This document shows positions 1 to 8,468 of a stretch of DNA of 64,000 nt, one piece after another. The number at the start of each line of letters is the position of its first letter. Position 1 is the stretch's first letter. Origin of the DNA: Tissierellaceae bacterium. GTDB lineage: Bacteria > Bacillota > Clostridia > Tissierellales > Tissierellaceae. A program made the translations under genes and the position numbers. The stretch is from the NCBI GenBank assembly GCA_018434075.1, contig JAHDQA010000052.1, forward strand, positions 1 through 64,000, written 5' to 3'. The notes beneath the pieces were generated by a model, which was not told where the DNA came from, ran no database searches, and was given only the letters and a program-made list of their open reading frames with translations.

Positions 1-207
1 GAACAATTTTAAATAACAGCTTCGTTTTTTAAACCAATAATTATTGGTTTATTAGGTGTGCATTTTTTTATTATTAGTTTTTCAAAAAAATATTTAATAT
101 TATTTTGCTAAAATCTATTGACTTTAATTAGCTGGTCTTTTATGATCTACACTTTAATATTACCCCGCTTTTAAACGATTAAGCAAAAATATAAGTTAAT
201 ATCTAAA

Positions 208-1479
208 TCAATAGTTTATCTCAGAAAGCACCTCATAATACACTTTGCTAAATCCAAGTCCTTCTCTTTTGCATATATTCTTAATATCTTCAAATTCTGG
301 CTGAATCCTGTAATTACAATCATCGATAAGAATTTTTTTAGCATTTATGTCACCATACTTCGTGTTTATAGTTATTAATTCCCTATTAAGAATTCTTCTC
401 TTTAATCTTTGCTCTCTAATACCTATAGATGTGGTATTTTTATAAATAATATCTTCTAACTTTTCTTTTTTGACTTCATCAGTTATAACACTTAACATAT
501 AAGCAGGCCTATTTTTCTTCATATATATTGGAGTGTAGTATACATCCTTAGCTCCGTTATCAATGAGTTCTTGAAAAATAAACCCTAGATTTTCTCCTGT
601 AGAATCATCTATGTTAGTCTCTAGTAAATAAACTTCATCCTCGTCTGTACCGATAGCCTCTAATTCTTCAATCTCAAATACTCTTAATATATTAGCCCTC
701 GAAAAATCTTTTGATCCTGCCCCCAATCCAATTCTTTTAATTTTAAATTTATCTGGCATCTTATTTTTTGAGTTTAAAAAAGCCGCAATTCCTGCACCTG
801 TAGGAGTAATCATTTCTCCATCTTCATCTGTAAGATTCATAATTAAATCATTTTGTGCAAATATATTAGCTACTGCTGGAACTGGAACCGGTAATATCCC
901 ATGTTGTATTTTTGTCGTTCCCCTGCCCTCTGATATAGGAGAAAAATAAATATTTTTAACACTTAATTCATCGATCAAAACAGCAGTAGCAACTACGTCT
1001 ACAATAGAATCAACCGCTCCCACTTCATGAAAGTGCACATCGTTTATTTCTATACCATGTGCTTTTGCCTCTGCTTTAGCGATTATCTCAAATATTCCTT
1101 TTGCAATTCTTTTAGCATTTTCTGTTAGAACGGAATCATCAATAATTTTTTGAATATCATAGAGATTTCTATGTTCATGACTATGTTTATGTTCTTTTCT
1201 AACAGATTTTAATTTCAATGAAGAACTCAATTTCGTTTTTTCATGTTGTTCTCCTTTCGTTTTAATACTTGAGTTGTCATTTAAAATTACATCAAATTTC
1301 AATGCTGATATTGAATTTTTATGTACTCTATCGATATTGATGTTAAATTTCTCTAGTTTTAAACTATTTAAATAATTAAGCAATGTATCTATATCTAATC
1401 CTAAATCTAAAAGTGCTGCTACAGTCATATCCCCACTGATTCCAGAATAACACTCGAAATATAATGCTCTATTTCCCAT
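208..1479 (-). CDS. larC: LarC, nickel insertion protein for the nickel-pincer cofactor
   Basis: LarC inserts nickel into the pyridinium-dithiodicarboxylate nucleotide to finish the nickel-pincer cofactor of lactate racemase and related LarA enzymes. The 423-aa protein opens with the family signature YFECYSGISGDM (residues 7-18) and has a His-rich stretch HKHSHEH (97-103) that could hold metal. In Lactobacillus plantarum the LarC product is made through a programmed frameshift between two ORFs; here the gene is one continuous frame. The ATG overlaps the end of larB by 11 bases, which fits translational coupling in a larE-larB-larC operon. No larA-type racemase gene lies in the window, so the client enzyme must be elsewhere. 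Confidence 0.93.
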   Translation of the reverse strand: MGNRALYFECYSGISGDMTVAALLDLGLDIDTLLNYLNSLKLEKFNINIDRVHKNSISALKFDVILNDNSSIKTKGEQHEKTKLSSSLKLKSVRKEHKHSHEHRNLYDIQKIIDDSVLTENAKRIAKGIFEIIAKAEAKAHGIEINDVHFHEVGAVDSIVDVVATAVLIDELSVKNIYFSPISEGRGTTKIQHGILPVPVPAVANIFAQNDLIMNLTDEDGEMITPTGAGIAAFLNSKNKMPDKFKIKRIGLGAGSKDFSRANILRVFEIEELEAIGTDEDEVYLLETNIDDSTGENLGFIFQELIDNGAKDVYYTPIYMKKNRPAYMLSVITDEVKKEKLEDIIYKNTTSIGIREQRLKRRILNRELITINTKYGDINAKKILIDDCNYRIQPEFEDIKNICKREGLGFSKVYYEVLSEINY

Positions 1480-2224
1480 TAGAACTCACCACCAGTCTAT
1501 TAATTTGATTTGCAATATATCCAGCGCCAAAGCCATTGTCTATATTTACCACAGCAATTCCTTCTGCACATGAATTTAACATTGTAAGTAGCGAAGATAT
1601 CCCTTTAAAATTCGAGCCATATCCCACCGATGTAGGAACAGCAATTACCGGTTTGTCTACCATACCTGCAATAACTCCTGGTAATGCGCCTTCCATTCCA
1701 GCCACAGCGATAATACAATTTGCACTAGATATCTCATCTATTTTTGATAAAAGTCGATGTATGCCGGCTACACCAACATCATAAATTCTCATTACTTTGC
1801 TTCCAAAAAATTCAGCTGTTTGTGCAGCTTCTTCAGCAAATGGTATGTCTGAAGTCCCACCTGTACAAATAGCAATATTACCTAAATTTTTGTAACTTGA
1901 CCTTTTAAGCTTTAAAATTCTAGATAAATCGTCATATTCTACATTTTCGATCACAGATTTGACACTTTCAAACTGTTCTTTTGATGCCCTTGTGCCAAGT
2001 ACATCTACATCATTTTCTGCAAAATGTTTAAATATATTAATTAAATGATCTTTCGATTTCCCTTCGCATAATATGACCTCTCCATACCCCTTTCTGAGTT
2101 TTCTATGGTGATCAAGTTTTGCATATCCAAGCTCTTCATATGGCATTTTTTTTAAAGTTTTAACAGCATCTTCAATCGAAATCTCATCAGCTTTTACTTT
2201 TTTCAAAATATCCTCTAAATCCAT
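1469..2224 (-). CDS. larB: LarB, nicotinate adenine dinucleotide carboxylase/hydrolase
   Basis: LarB starts nickel-pincer cofactor synthesis by carboxylating the pyridinium ring of nicotinic acid adenine dinucleotide and releasing AMP. The 251-aa protein has the PurE/AIR-carboxylase-like core expected of the family, with a conserved CTGGTSDIPFAEEA segment (residues 120-133) and a later AVAGMEGALPGVIAG segment. Length and motifs match full-length LarB. It lies 13 bases downstream of larE and overlaps the start of larC. Confidence 0.95.
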   Translation of the reverse strand: MDLEDILKKVKADEISIEDAVKTLKKMPYEELGYAKLDHHRKLRKGYGEVILCEGKSKDHLINIFKHFAENDVDVLGTRASKEQFESVKSVIENVEYDDLSRILKLKRSSYKNLGNIAICTGGTSDIPFAEEAAQTAEFFGSKVMRIYDVGVAGIHRLLSKIDEISSANCIIAVAGMEGALPGVIAGMVDKPVIAVPTSVGYGSNFKGISSLLTMLNSCAEGIAVVNIDNGFGAGYIANQINRLVVSSNGK

Positions 2225-2237
2225 GTTTTCACTTCCT

Positions 2238-3047
2238 CTAAAATTTTATATTAACATCCATGCTTCCTGATCTGAACCCTTCGATATCAACAGTAATATA
2301 AGTAAATCCATTGGGTTTTAATAGATCTATTATTACATCTGAGTTATCTAATAATCTGTATAAGTCATCTCTTTTTACTTCTATTCTAGCTATTTCATTA
2401 TGAACTCTGAGTCTAACAATATCAAATCCCATTTTTTTAATCTCATTTTCACATTTATCAATTTTATTCAATAAATTTAAATCAAGTTTTGTATTATATG
2501 GTATGCGTGTAGCAAGACAAGGTGCTGAAGGTCTGTTAGCAACACTTATACCCAAATCGCTAGCCAATTTTCTAACAGCATTTTTATCAATGCCAAGCTC
2601 TACTAATGGGCTCTTTATATCCAGCTCCTTCAGAGCTTTTAACCCAGGCCTATATGCAGATAGGTCATCTAAATTAGTACCATCGATTATATTTTTAGCA
2701 CCGTTTGCTTTAGCAAAATCCACGAGTTTTTGAAACATAAATTTTTTGCAGAAATAACATCTATCTACAGTATTATTTAAAATTTCATCATTTTGAAGCT
2801 CATCTATTTCAATGATCTTATGGGCTACACCCATTTCTTTAGCTAAATTTGTTGATATTTCAATGTCATTTATAGGATGAAGTTTTGTGTTTAAAGTTAC
2901 AGCATATAAAACATATCTGTTAGTTTTATTTATGTCTGCAGCAACTTTAAGCAACAAACTGCTGTCAACTCCACCTGAAAAAGCTATGCAAAGCCCATCT
3001 TCAAGTAATTTTTCTATTTCGATATACAATAATTCCAAAATATCCAT
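2238..3047 (-). CDS. larE: LarE, sulfur transferase of nickel-pincer cofactor synthesis
   Basis: LarE is an ATP pyrophosphatase-type enzyme that converts the two carboxylates of the LarB product to thiocarboxylates. The PP-loop SGGVDSS is at residues 24-30 of 269. Some LarE proteins sacrifice a single cysteine. Others bind a [4Fe-4S] cluster through three cysteines and can turn over repeatedly. Here Cys97 and Cys100 (RCYFCKK) and Cys177 (APCLATR) give the three-cysteine arrangement, so the cluster type is the better inference. A good Shine-Dalgarno (AGAGG) precedes the ATG. It is second in the operon, 12 bases after the acetyltransferase gene. Confidence 0.93.
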   Translation of the reverse strand: MDILELLYIEIEKLLEDGLCIAFSGGVDSSLLLKVAADINKTNRYVLYAVTLNTKLHPINDIEISTNLAKEMGVAHKIIEIDELQNDEILNNTVDRCYFCKKFMFQKLVDFAKANGAKNIIDGTNLDDLSAYRPGLKALKELDIKSPLVELGIDKNAVRKLASDLGISVANRPSAPCLATRIPYNTKLDLNLLNKIDKCENEIKKMGFDIVRLRVHNEIARIEVKRDDLYRLLDNSDVIIDLLKPNGFTYITVDIEGFRSGSMDVNIKF

Positions 3048-3059
3048 TTTTTACCTCTT

Positions 3060-3566
3060 CTATTTCAGTAACTTTTCAAAAGCTATTCTTTCACTACCAT
3101 CTCTAATATAAATTTTACCGCAATAATTATAATTAAGTCTACTTAATACTTTTTGCATAGGTATATTTTTAATATGTGTATCAACTTTTATACTATATAC
3201 CCCGTTGTCGGTACAGTATTTTTCGACATTTTCCATTATTATATATGAATACCCCTTCCCTTTATACTCCTCGTCTATTGCTACTCTATGCACTACTGCA
3301 TACTCCAAATCGCTAAGCCACTTACCATCATATATTTTATTGTATGTTTCTTCTCCATCAAAAGAAATTGCAACATATCCTATGATTGAGTCATTATCTA
3401 CTAAAACAAATCCATATCCTTTATCAATATCATCTTTTATTATTTCTTCATTAGGATAGTTGTTTTGCCATTGATCGATTCCTTTTATTCTAAAATTTTC
3501 TTGAGCTTTATAAATTATGTTCATTATTTGAGGAACATCTTTTAGCGTAGCTTTCCTAAACTCCAT
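3060..3566 (-). CDS. GNAT-family N-acetyltransferase
   Basis: This 168-aa protein has the layout of a GCN5-related acetyltransferase: an N-terminal FRKATLKDVPQI start, a central strand with VAIDEEYKGKGYSYIIMENVE (approximate acetyl-CoA P-loop, R/Q-x-x-G-x-G/A-like) and a C-terminal LNYNYCGKIYIRDG region. The substrate cannot be told. It is the first gene after a recognisable promoter and is followed 12 bases later by larE, so it is probably co-transcribed with the lar genes. There is no known need for an acetyltransferase in that pathway, so the link may be only positional. Confidence 0.85.
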   Translation of the reverse strand: MEFRKATLKDVPQIMNIIYKAQENFRIKGIDQWQNNYPNEEIIKDDIDKGYGFVLVDNDSIIGYVAISFDGEETYNKIYDGKWLSDLEYAVVHRVAIDEEYKGKGYSYIIMENVEKYCTDNGVYSIKVDTHIKNIPMQKVLSRLNYNYCGKIYIRDGSERIAFEKLLK

Positions 3567-3597
3567 AAACTCACCTCTACATTATTTTGTATCTCTA

Positions 3598-3626
3598 ATT
3601 ATAATCATAGATCATGTTATTTACAA
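3598..3626 (-). promoter_or_regulatory. Sigma-A type promoter for the GNAT-larEBC operon
   Basis: On the minus strand TTGTAA (3621-3626) and TATAAT (3598-3603) are separated by exactly 17 bases, about 30 bases before the acetyltransferase ATG, which has a GAGGTGAG ribosome-binding site. The -35 abuts the T-tract of the upstream symporter gene's terminator. Confidence 0.7.
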
Positions 3627-3690
3627 TAAAAAAATACTTCCAAATAAGGAACCTTGATTGAATCAGCTAGACTGCCTAATTTGGAAGTAT
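3627..3690 (-). terminator. Intrinsic terminator of the symporter gene
   Basis: Sixteen-base arms at 3634-3649 and 3675-3690 (ATACTTCCAAAT at their outer part) pair nearly perfectly and are followed on the minus strand by a T-rich run. It lies just after the stop codon of the alanine/glycine symporter gene. Confidence 0.85.
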
Positions 3691-3713
3691 CATATTATTA
3701 TATATGTTTAAGT

Positions 3714-5059
3714 TTATTTATTTTGCTTTATAAAAGTCGAATCGTAATCCTTTAATATAGCTGAAGCTTGAGGTGCCAATATAATTAATCCGATTAAATT
3801 TGGTATTACCATGAGCCCGTTAAACATGTCTGCCATATCCCAGACAATCTCAACTTTCATAAATGAACCAAGTATTATAAAACCTAACACCAAAACTCTA
3901 TATATGTTTATACCTTTTTTGCCAAATAAGTATTTAATATTTGCTTCCCCGAAAAAATACCAACCAATAATAGTAGTGAATGCAAAGAAAAATAAGCTAA
4001 TTGCAATAAATACTATACCAAATTTGCCTAACCCTAACTCAAATGCTTTTTGAGTCATCTCTATACCAGTAAAACCTAATGTGTTTGCTCCTGTAACAAG
4101 ATTAATTAGAGCTGTCACTGTACATATAACTAATGTGTCGATAATAACTCCGACCATAGCAACCATCCCTTGCTGTGCAGGATGAGCAACGTTTGCAACA
4201 GCATGAGCGTGAGGAGTTGAACCCATACCAGCTTCATTTGAAAATAAACCTCTAGCAATCCCATATCTAGCAGCTTGTTTCATCGTAACGCCTAATGCAC
4301 CTCCAACTGCTGCTTTAGTTGTAAATGCTCCTTGAAATATGCTTTTAAATGCAGGAATAATTGTAGTTGGATTCTTAAATATAATTATAACACTACCTGC
4401 TATATAGAGAATTGCCATAAATGGTACAACTAATTCTGCAAAACTTCCAATTCTTTTCATTCCACCTACAAGTATAAGAGCTGCAAAAATGGCTATCGTA
4501 ACACCCACTATAGGTTTTGGAATATTAAAAGCTGCATTAACAGCCGTTGAAATAGAATTTGATTGAACCATATTCCCAACAAAGCCAAGTGCAATTATTA
4601 TAGTTACTGCAAAAAATACTGCTAAAAATTTGCTCTTAACACCTCTTGACAAATAATATGCTGGTCCTCCAGTCACTTCATCACCTGACCTATCTGCATA
4701 TTTTTGTGCTAAAACAGCTTCTCCAAAATTAGTTGCCATACCTAGTATAGCTGAAACCCACATCCAAAAAATTGCCCCTGGACCTCCAGATGCAATTGCT
4801 GTTGCAACACCAGCCAAGTTTCCCGTTCCTACTTGAGCTGCCACAGCAGTAGCTAAAGCTTGAAAAGATGTCATTCCACCTTTACTCTCGTTTGTGTCTT
4901 TTTTGAATAAACCTCCAAAAGTTTGTTTAAAACCTGCTCCTACTTTTCTTATTTGTGGAAACCAAGTCTAAAAGTGTAATAGATGCCAGTAAGTAATAGA
5001 GCATAAATTAATAACTTGTCCCACAAAAAACTGTTGACTAACTTTACAAATGATTCCAT
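3714..5059 (-). pseudogene. Alanine/glycine:cation symporter (AGCS family), broken by one frameshift
   Basis: The intact protein would be a sodium- or proton-coupled alanine/glycine permease of about 448 residues. Residues from MTSFQALATAVAAQVGTGN onward (386 aa, stop at 3714) are a clean AGCS core with the GTGNLAGVATAI and SNEAGMGSTPHAHA signatures. The missing N-terminus is present upstream in another frame: ATG at 5057-5059 behind a strong GGAGGT site, reading MESFVKLVNSFLWDK to RLGF. The two frames join near 4957, where adding one C to a CC run would restore ...RLGFPQIRKVGAG... This is either a real inactivating deletion or a base-calling error in a short G/C run. A glycine importer would make sense beside the glycine reductase metabolism in this window. 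An imperfect inverted repeat (5122-5129 with 5147-5154) lies upstream. Confidence 0.88.
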
Positions 5060-5174
5060 TTTCTACCTCCTCATAGTTTGTTAATTTCTCTCCATATATT
5101 ACCATAACATTTTTTAATATGATTGTATAGATATATTGATAAAATTTATACAATATTTTATAATTTAATATAAA

Positions 5175-5211
5175 TAAAAAAAGATAGTAGAATAATTTTT
5201 CCACTATCTTT
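5175..5211 (-). terminator. Intrinsic terminator after addA
   Basis: Arms AAGATAGT (5181-5188) and ACTATCTT (5203-5210) form a hairpin followed on the minus strand by a run of seven T residues. It sits about 70 bases past the addA stop codon. Confidence 0.85.
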
Positions 5212-5279
5212 ACAAAATTATAAATTGTATCACATCTCATATGTTGTTAAAACAAATCCATGGAATAGATCAAAATAGT

Positions 5280-8200
5280 TTAAATTCCACACAGAAAGCC
5301 ATATTCGCATTCTCCTTCACAATTCTTTTGTGTGAAAAATTCATTTTCGTTCACTATCTCAAGTTTAGAAAAAATATTAACAATGTCATTTAAAATATAG
5401 CTTTCTTCTATGTCATCAAAAGCTACTTCTATTCTTTTACCTTTGTCTAATAAATAAATATACATATGATTTATATCAATATTTGGGTAGATTCTTTCAA
5501 TCGCATATTTGTATGCAACAAACTGAGGTGCATAATCTTTCATTATTTTCTTCTCATCGTTAATGCTATTCACTCTGCTAGTTTTATAATCGATAATATC
5601 GATTTTCTTTTCTCCATTTTCCTCATAAACATCTAACCTGTCAATAATGCCATAAAGAATTAAATCGCTTTCCAATAATCTCACTCTAAACTCAAACTCA
5701 GTTTTTATTGTCTTACTTATACTTTGATTATTTTCTATTTTTAAGAAATTATCAATTAATCTATATATTCTAATCCTTTGACTTTCTTTTATTGAGCCTA
5801 GATATTTTTTAATTCTTTCTTCAATGTCTATCTCTTTATCTAATGCTAAATCCTCCAATACTCCATGTACAAATGATCCTAGTTTTAAAGCATCTGTTGG
5901 CTCTGTGGCATTTAAATCATTTTCTGATATATCTTCGTAGTTCTCATAAAGCATGCTTTTATTTAATTTGTTATTATCTATATGTAGAACATATCTATAA
6001 AAATATTTTCTAGGGCAATTTTTAAACATCATGTACTTGGAAATACTAACGACAGATTTTGAATTATAATCAATTTTAACATTAATATTATCAAGAACTT
6101 TTGCTGTATCTAGGCTAGTAAATAGTCTATTGATCGATGATTCTTCTTGGATGTATTCATAATCATCAAATGATTTAGTTAGCTCTTCATATTTATTAAA
6201 AGGTAAAGTACTTAGTTCGCCAAATATTGTATTTGCATTATTCCTTTTTTCTATACCACTTAATGACAAAAACCTAATTGCACGAGTTATGCCCACATAA
6301 AGTATCCTCAGCTCTTCATATTTATTTTCTATGACCTTTTTATTCACTATATCGCTAAACATTGCTTCCGTCTTTGAATTTCTTAAACACAAACCTAATC
6401 TAGAGCTATAGCCTGTGGATGTATCGTATATGAAGTTTTCATTATTGTCTTTAGTTAGTTGATAATCAAGGGCTGGAATAAAAACAGCTTCAAATTCAAG
6501 GCCCTTTGCAGCATGAATTGTCATAATTTTAACTGCATCACTATTTTCAGTATCCAAAAATGCCACTGGTTCCTGATCTGATTCATGGGATAAATTGTCG
6601 ATGTACTCAATAAATTCAATTGGCGAATAAATCCCTTTGTTATCAAACTCAATAGCTATTTCTAGAAATTTTTCATAATTTCTATATTTTTGCAAGCCTT
6701 CATCTTGAATCAAAAGAATTTTTTTTATGTTTAGTTCATGATCAACCAGTTTAAGTAAATCATGTATCTTCAAAAAAGAAGCTTTTTGCTTTAAGTCCAA
6801 CAATAAACCAGTTTTAGGATTTAATCCCTTCGCCAATTCTAAGTCATCAGTGCTTTTAATGCGATAAAAGATCTCGATCCCATCATTATCAGATAAGCCA
6901 ACAAAAGGACTTCTCATCAATGCCAAAAATGATCTTTTCTCATCTTGATTGTACATAAACTTAATTAAATTAATTAAATCCTTAACCTCTTGTGAATCGT
7001 AATATCCTATTCCTCCAAGCACAGTATATGGAATGTTTTTTTCTTTTAATGCGTTTTCAAACTCTTTCAAACTATTTCTATTTCTTAGGAGTATTGCAAT
7101 ATCTTTATATCTCATGCCTTTATTGTTTAATTCGGCTACCTTGTTCGCTATGAAATTGGCTTCTTTTATTCTACTATCACTTTCATTCTTTTCAACCAGT
7201 GTCAATAGTTCTTCAACAGATACCTGAGATTCTCTCAATTTTTTTATATTTAATTTATTATTTGTTACCTCTTTTGTATTGTCAATAAATGTAAAGATAA
7301 ACCCAGACTCTCCTTCTAATGAATTTGTAGTTTCAGAAGGCTCATATATTTCCATGATTCTATTAAAAATATCATTAGTTATTTCCACTATTTTATCATG
7401 GCTTCTATAGTTTTTTAACAAATTCATTTTTTCTCCATTTTGTTGGATAATTGAAGTAATCTGATCAAATACTTTGTAATTGGCTCCTCGGAATTGATAA
7501 ATTGATTGTTTAATATCGCCAACAACAAATAGTTTCCCATCTTCAATTTTTCCATTATTCTCAGTCAAATATAATAATATTTTTAATTGAATTTCATTAG
7601 TATCTTGAAATTCATCCACTAAAAAGTATCTGAATCTATTTTTTAACTTTTCTTTGGTTTCATCATTTTTTTCTAAGATCTCTAAAGCGTATCTTTCTAA
7701 ATCATTAAAGTCCATGAAATTTAACGCTCTTTTTTCTTCCTTAAATTTTTCATCGACTGCGTTTACCATTTCCAGTATAAAGTCAATAACTAATTGACAA
7801 TCTCTATAATTCTCATCATTCTCATAATACTTTATAATGTTATTAGTTGAATATTCTATAGCTTCTTTTATGCTGTCTCCTCTAGTTGTTATTTCCTTAT
7901 ATATACTCAGAATTTCATTTATAATTTGAGTTTTTAAATCGTATTTTACTTTAACATTTGAAAAATACATATCAAAATAACTGTAATATCTCTCATCTTC
8001 AATGAATAAATTCAATATTTCTTCTGCACACTTTTTTAACATTGCCTGTCTATCAATGTTTTCAATAATTTTATACATTGGATCAATCCCAATTAGGTAG
8101 TAATTCTCCTTGATTATATTATCACAGAAACTATGAAACGTTGAGATGTTTGAAAGAACCATATTTTCTTTTATCTCATTAAGTTTAGATACCATTTCAT

Positions 8201-8468
8201 CGTCTTTCTCATCTTCTAAAAATTCATTTACTAAGTCTAATATTCTCTCCTTCATCTCCAGTGCAGCTTTTTTAGTAAATGTAATTGCAACTATTTCATC
8301 TATTTTTGCATCTGTATCGAGTAATATCTTTAAATATCTCCTAGTTAAAACTCTTGTTTTCCCAGATCCAGCTCCTGCATGTAAAGCGATGTTTTTGTTT
8401 GTATCTAACGCCTTTGCTTGTTCTTCATTTACATTGTATTTCTGCATTATTTGTTCTAAATCAATCAT
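5280..8468 (-). CDS. addA: AddA-like helicase-nuclease subunit with Fe-S nuclease domain
   Basis: This is the UvrD/PcrA-like helicase and nuclease subunit of a RecBCD-type double-strand break resection complex. The 1062-aa protein has Walker A AGAGSGKT (31-38), the DEFQDTN Walker B region, later SF1A motifs (LVGITRA-like, HAAKGLEF) and a C-terminal PD-(D/E)XK nuclease with IIDYKTS. It is somewhat shorter than B. subtilis AddA. Cys818 (FKNCPRKY) and C1050, C1054, C1060 at the extreme C-terminus form the four-cysteine iron-staple pattern known from AddB and Cas4-type nucleases. B. subtilis AddA lacks this pattern. Its ATG overlaps the addB stop (ATGA). It could also be named RexA or a RecB-like helicase. 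Confidence 0.85.
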   Translation of the reverse strand: MIDLEQIMQKYNVNEEQAKALDTNKNIALHAGAGSGKTRVLTRRYLKILLDTDAKIDEIVAITFTKKAALEMKERILDLVNEFLEDEKDDEMVSKLNEIKENMVLSNISTFHSFCDNIIKENYYLIGIDPMYKIIENIDRQAMLKKCAEEILNLFIEDERYYSYFDMYFSNVKVKYDLKTQIINEILSIYKEITTRGDSIKEAIEYSTNNIIKYYENDENYRDCQLVIDFILEMVNAVDEKFKEEKRALNFMDFNDLERYALEILEKNDETKEKLKNRFRYFLVDEFQDTNEIQLKILLYLTENNGKIEDGKLFVVGDIKQSIYQFRGANYKVFDQITSIIQQNGEKMNLLKNYRSHDKIVEITNDIFNRIMEIYEPSETTNSLEGESGFIFTFIDNTKEVTNNKLNIKKLRESQVSVEELLTLVEKNESDSRIKEANFIANKVAELNNKGMRYKDIAILLRNRNSLKEFENALKEKNIPYTVLGGIGYYDSQEVKDLINLIKFMYNQDEKRSFLALMRSPFVGLSDNDGIEIFYRIKSTDDLELAKGLNPKTGLLLDLKQKASFLKIHDLLKLVDHELNIKKILLIQDEGLQKYRNYEKFLEIAIEFDNKGIYSPIEFIEYIDNLSHESDQEPVAFLDTENSDAVKIMTIHAAKGLEFEAVFIPALDYQLTKDNNENFIYDTSTGYSSRLGLCLRNSKTEAMFSDIVNKKVIENKYEELRILYVGITRAIRFLSLSGIEKRNNANTIFGELSTLPFNKYEELTKSFDDYEYIQEESSINRLFTSLDTAKVLDNINVKIDYNSKSVVSISKYMMFKNCPRKYFYRYVLHIDNNKLNKSMLYENYEDISENDLNATEPTDALKLGSFVHGVLEDLALDKEIDIEERIKKYLGSIKESQRIRIYRLIDNFLKIENNQSISKTIKTEFEFRVRLLESDLILYGIIDRLDVYEENGEKKIDIIDYKTSRVNSINDEKKIMKDYAPQFVAYKYAIERIYPNIDINHMYIYLLDKGKRIEVAFDDIEESYILNDIVNIFSKLEIVNENEFFTQKNCEGECEYGFLCGI

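Noticed and set aside
31..54. AAACCAATAATTATTGGTTT palindrome at the left edge, possible terminator for larC
   Set aside because: It has no loop and no T-tract on the correct side, and it lies about 150 bases past larC. The first 207 bases show nothing else I can name.
4968..5240. A 90-residue frame upstream of the symporter
   Set aside because: Its last part is the frameshifted N-terminus of the symporter, and the first part crosses the addA terminator. It is not a separate gene.
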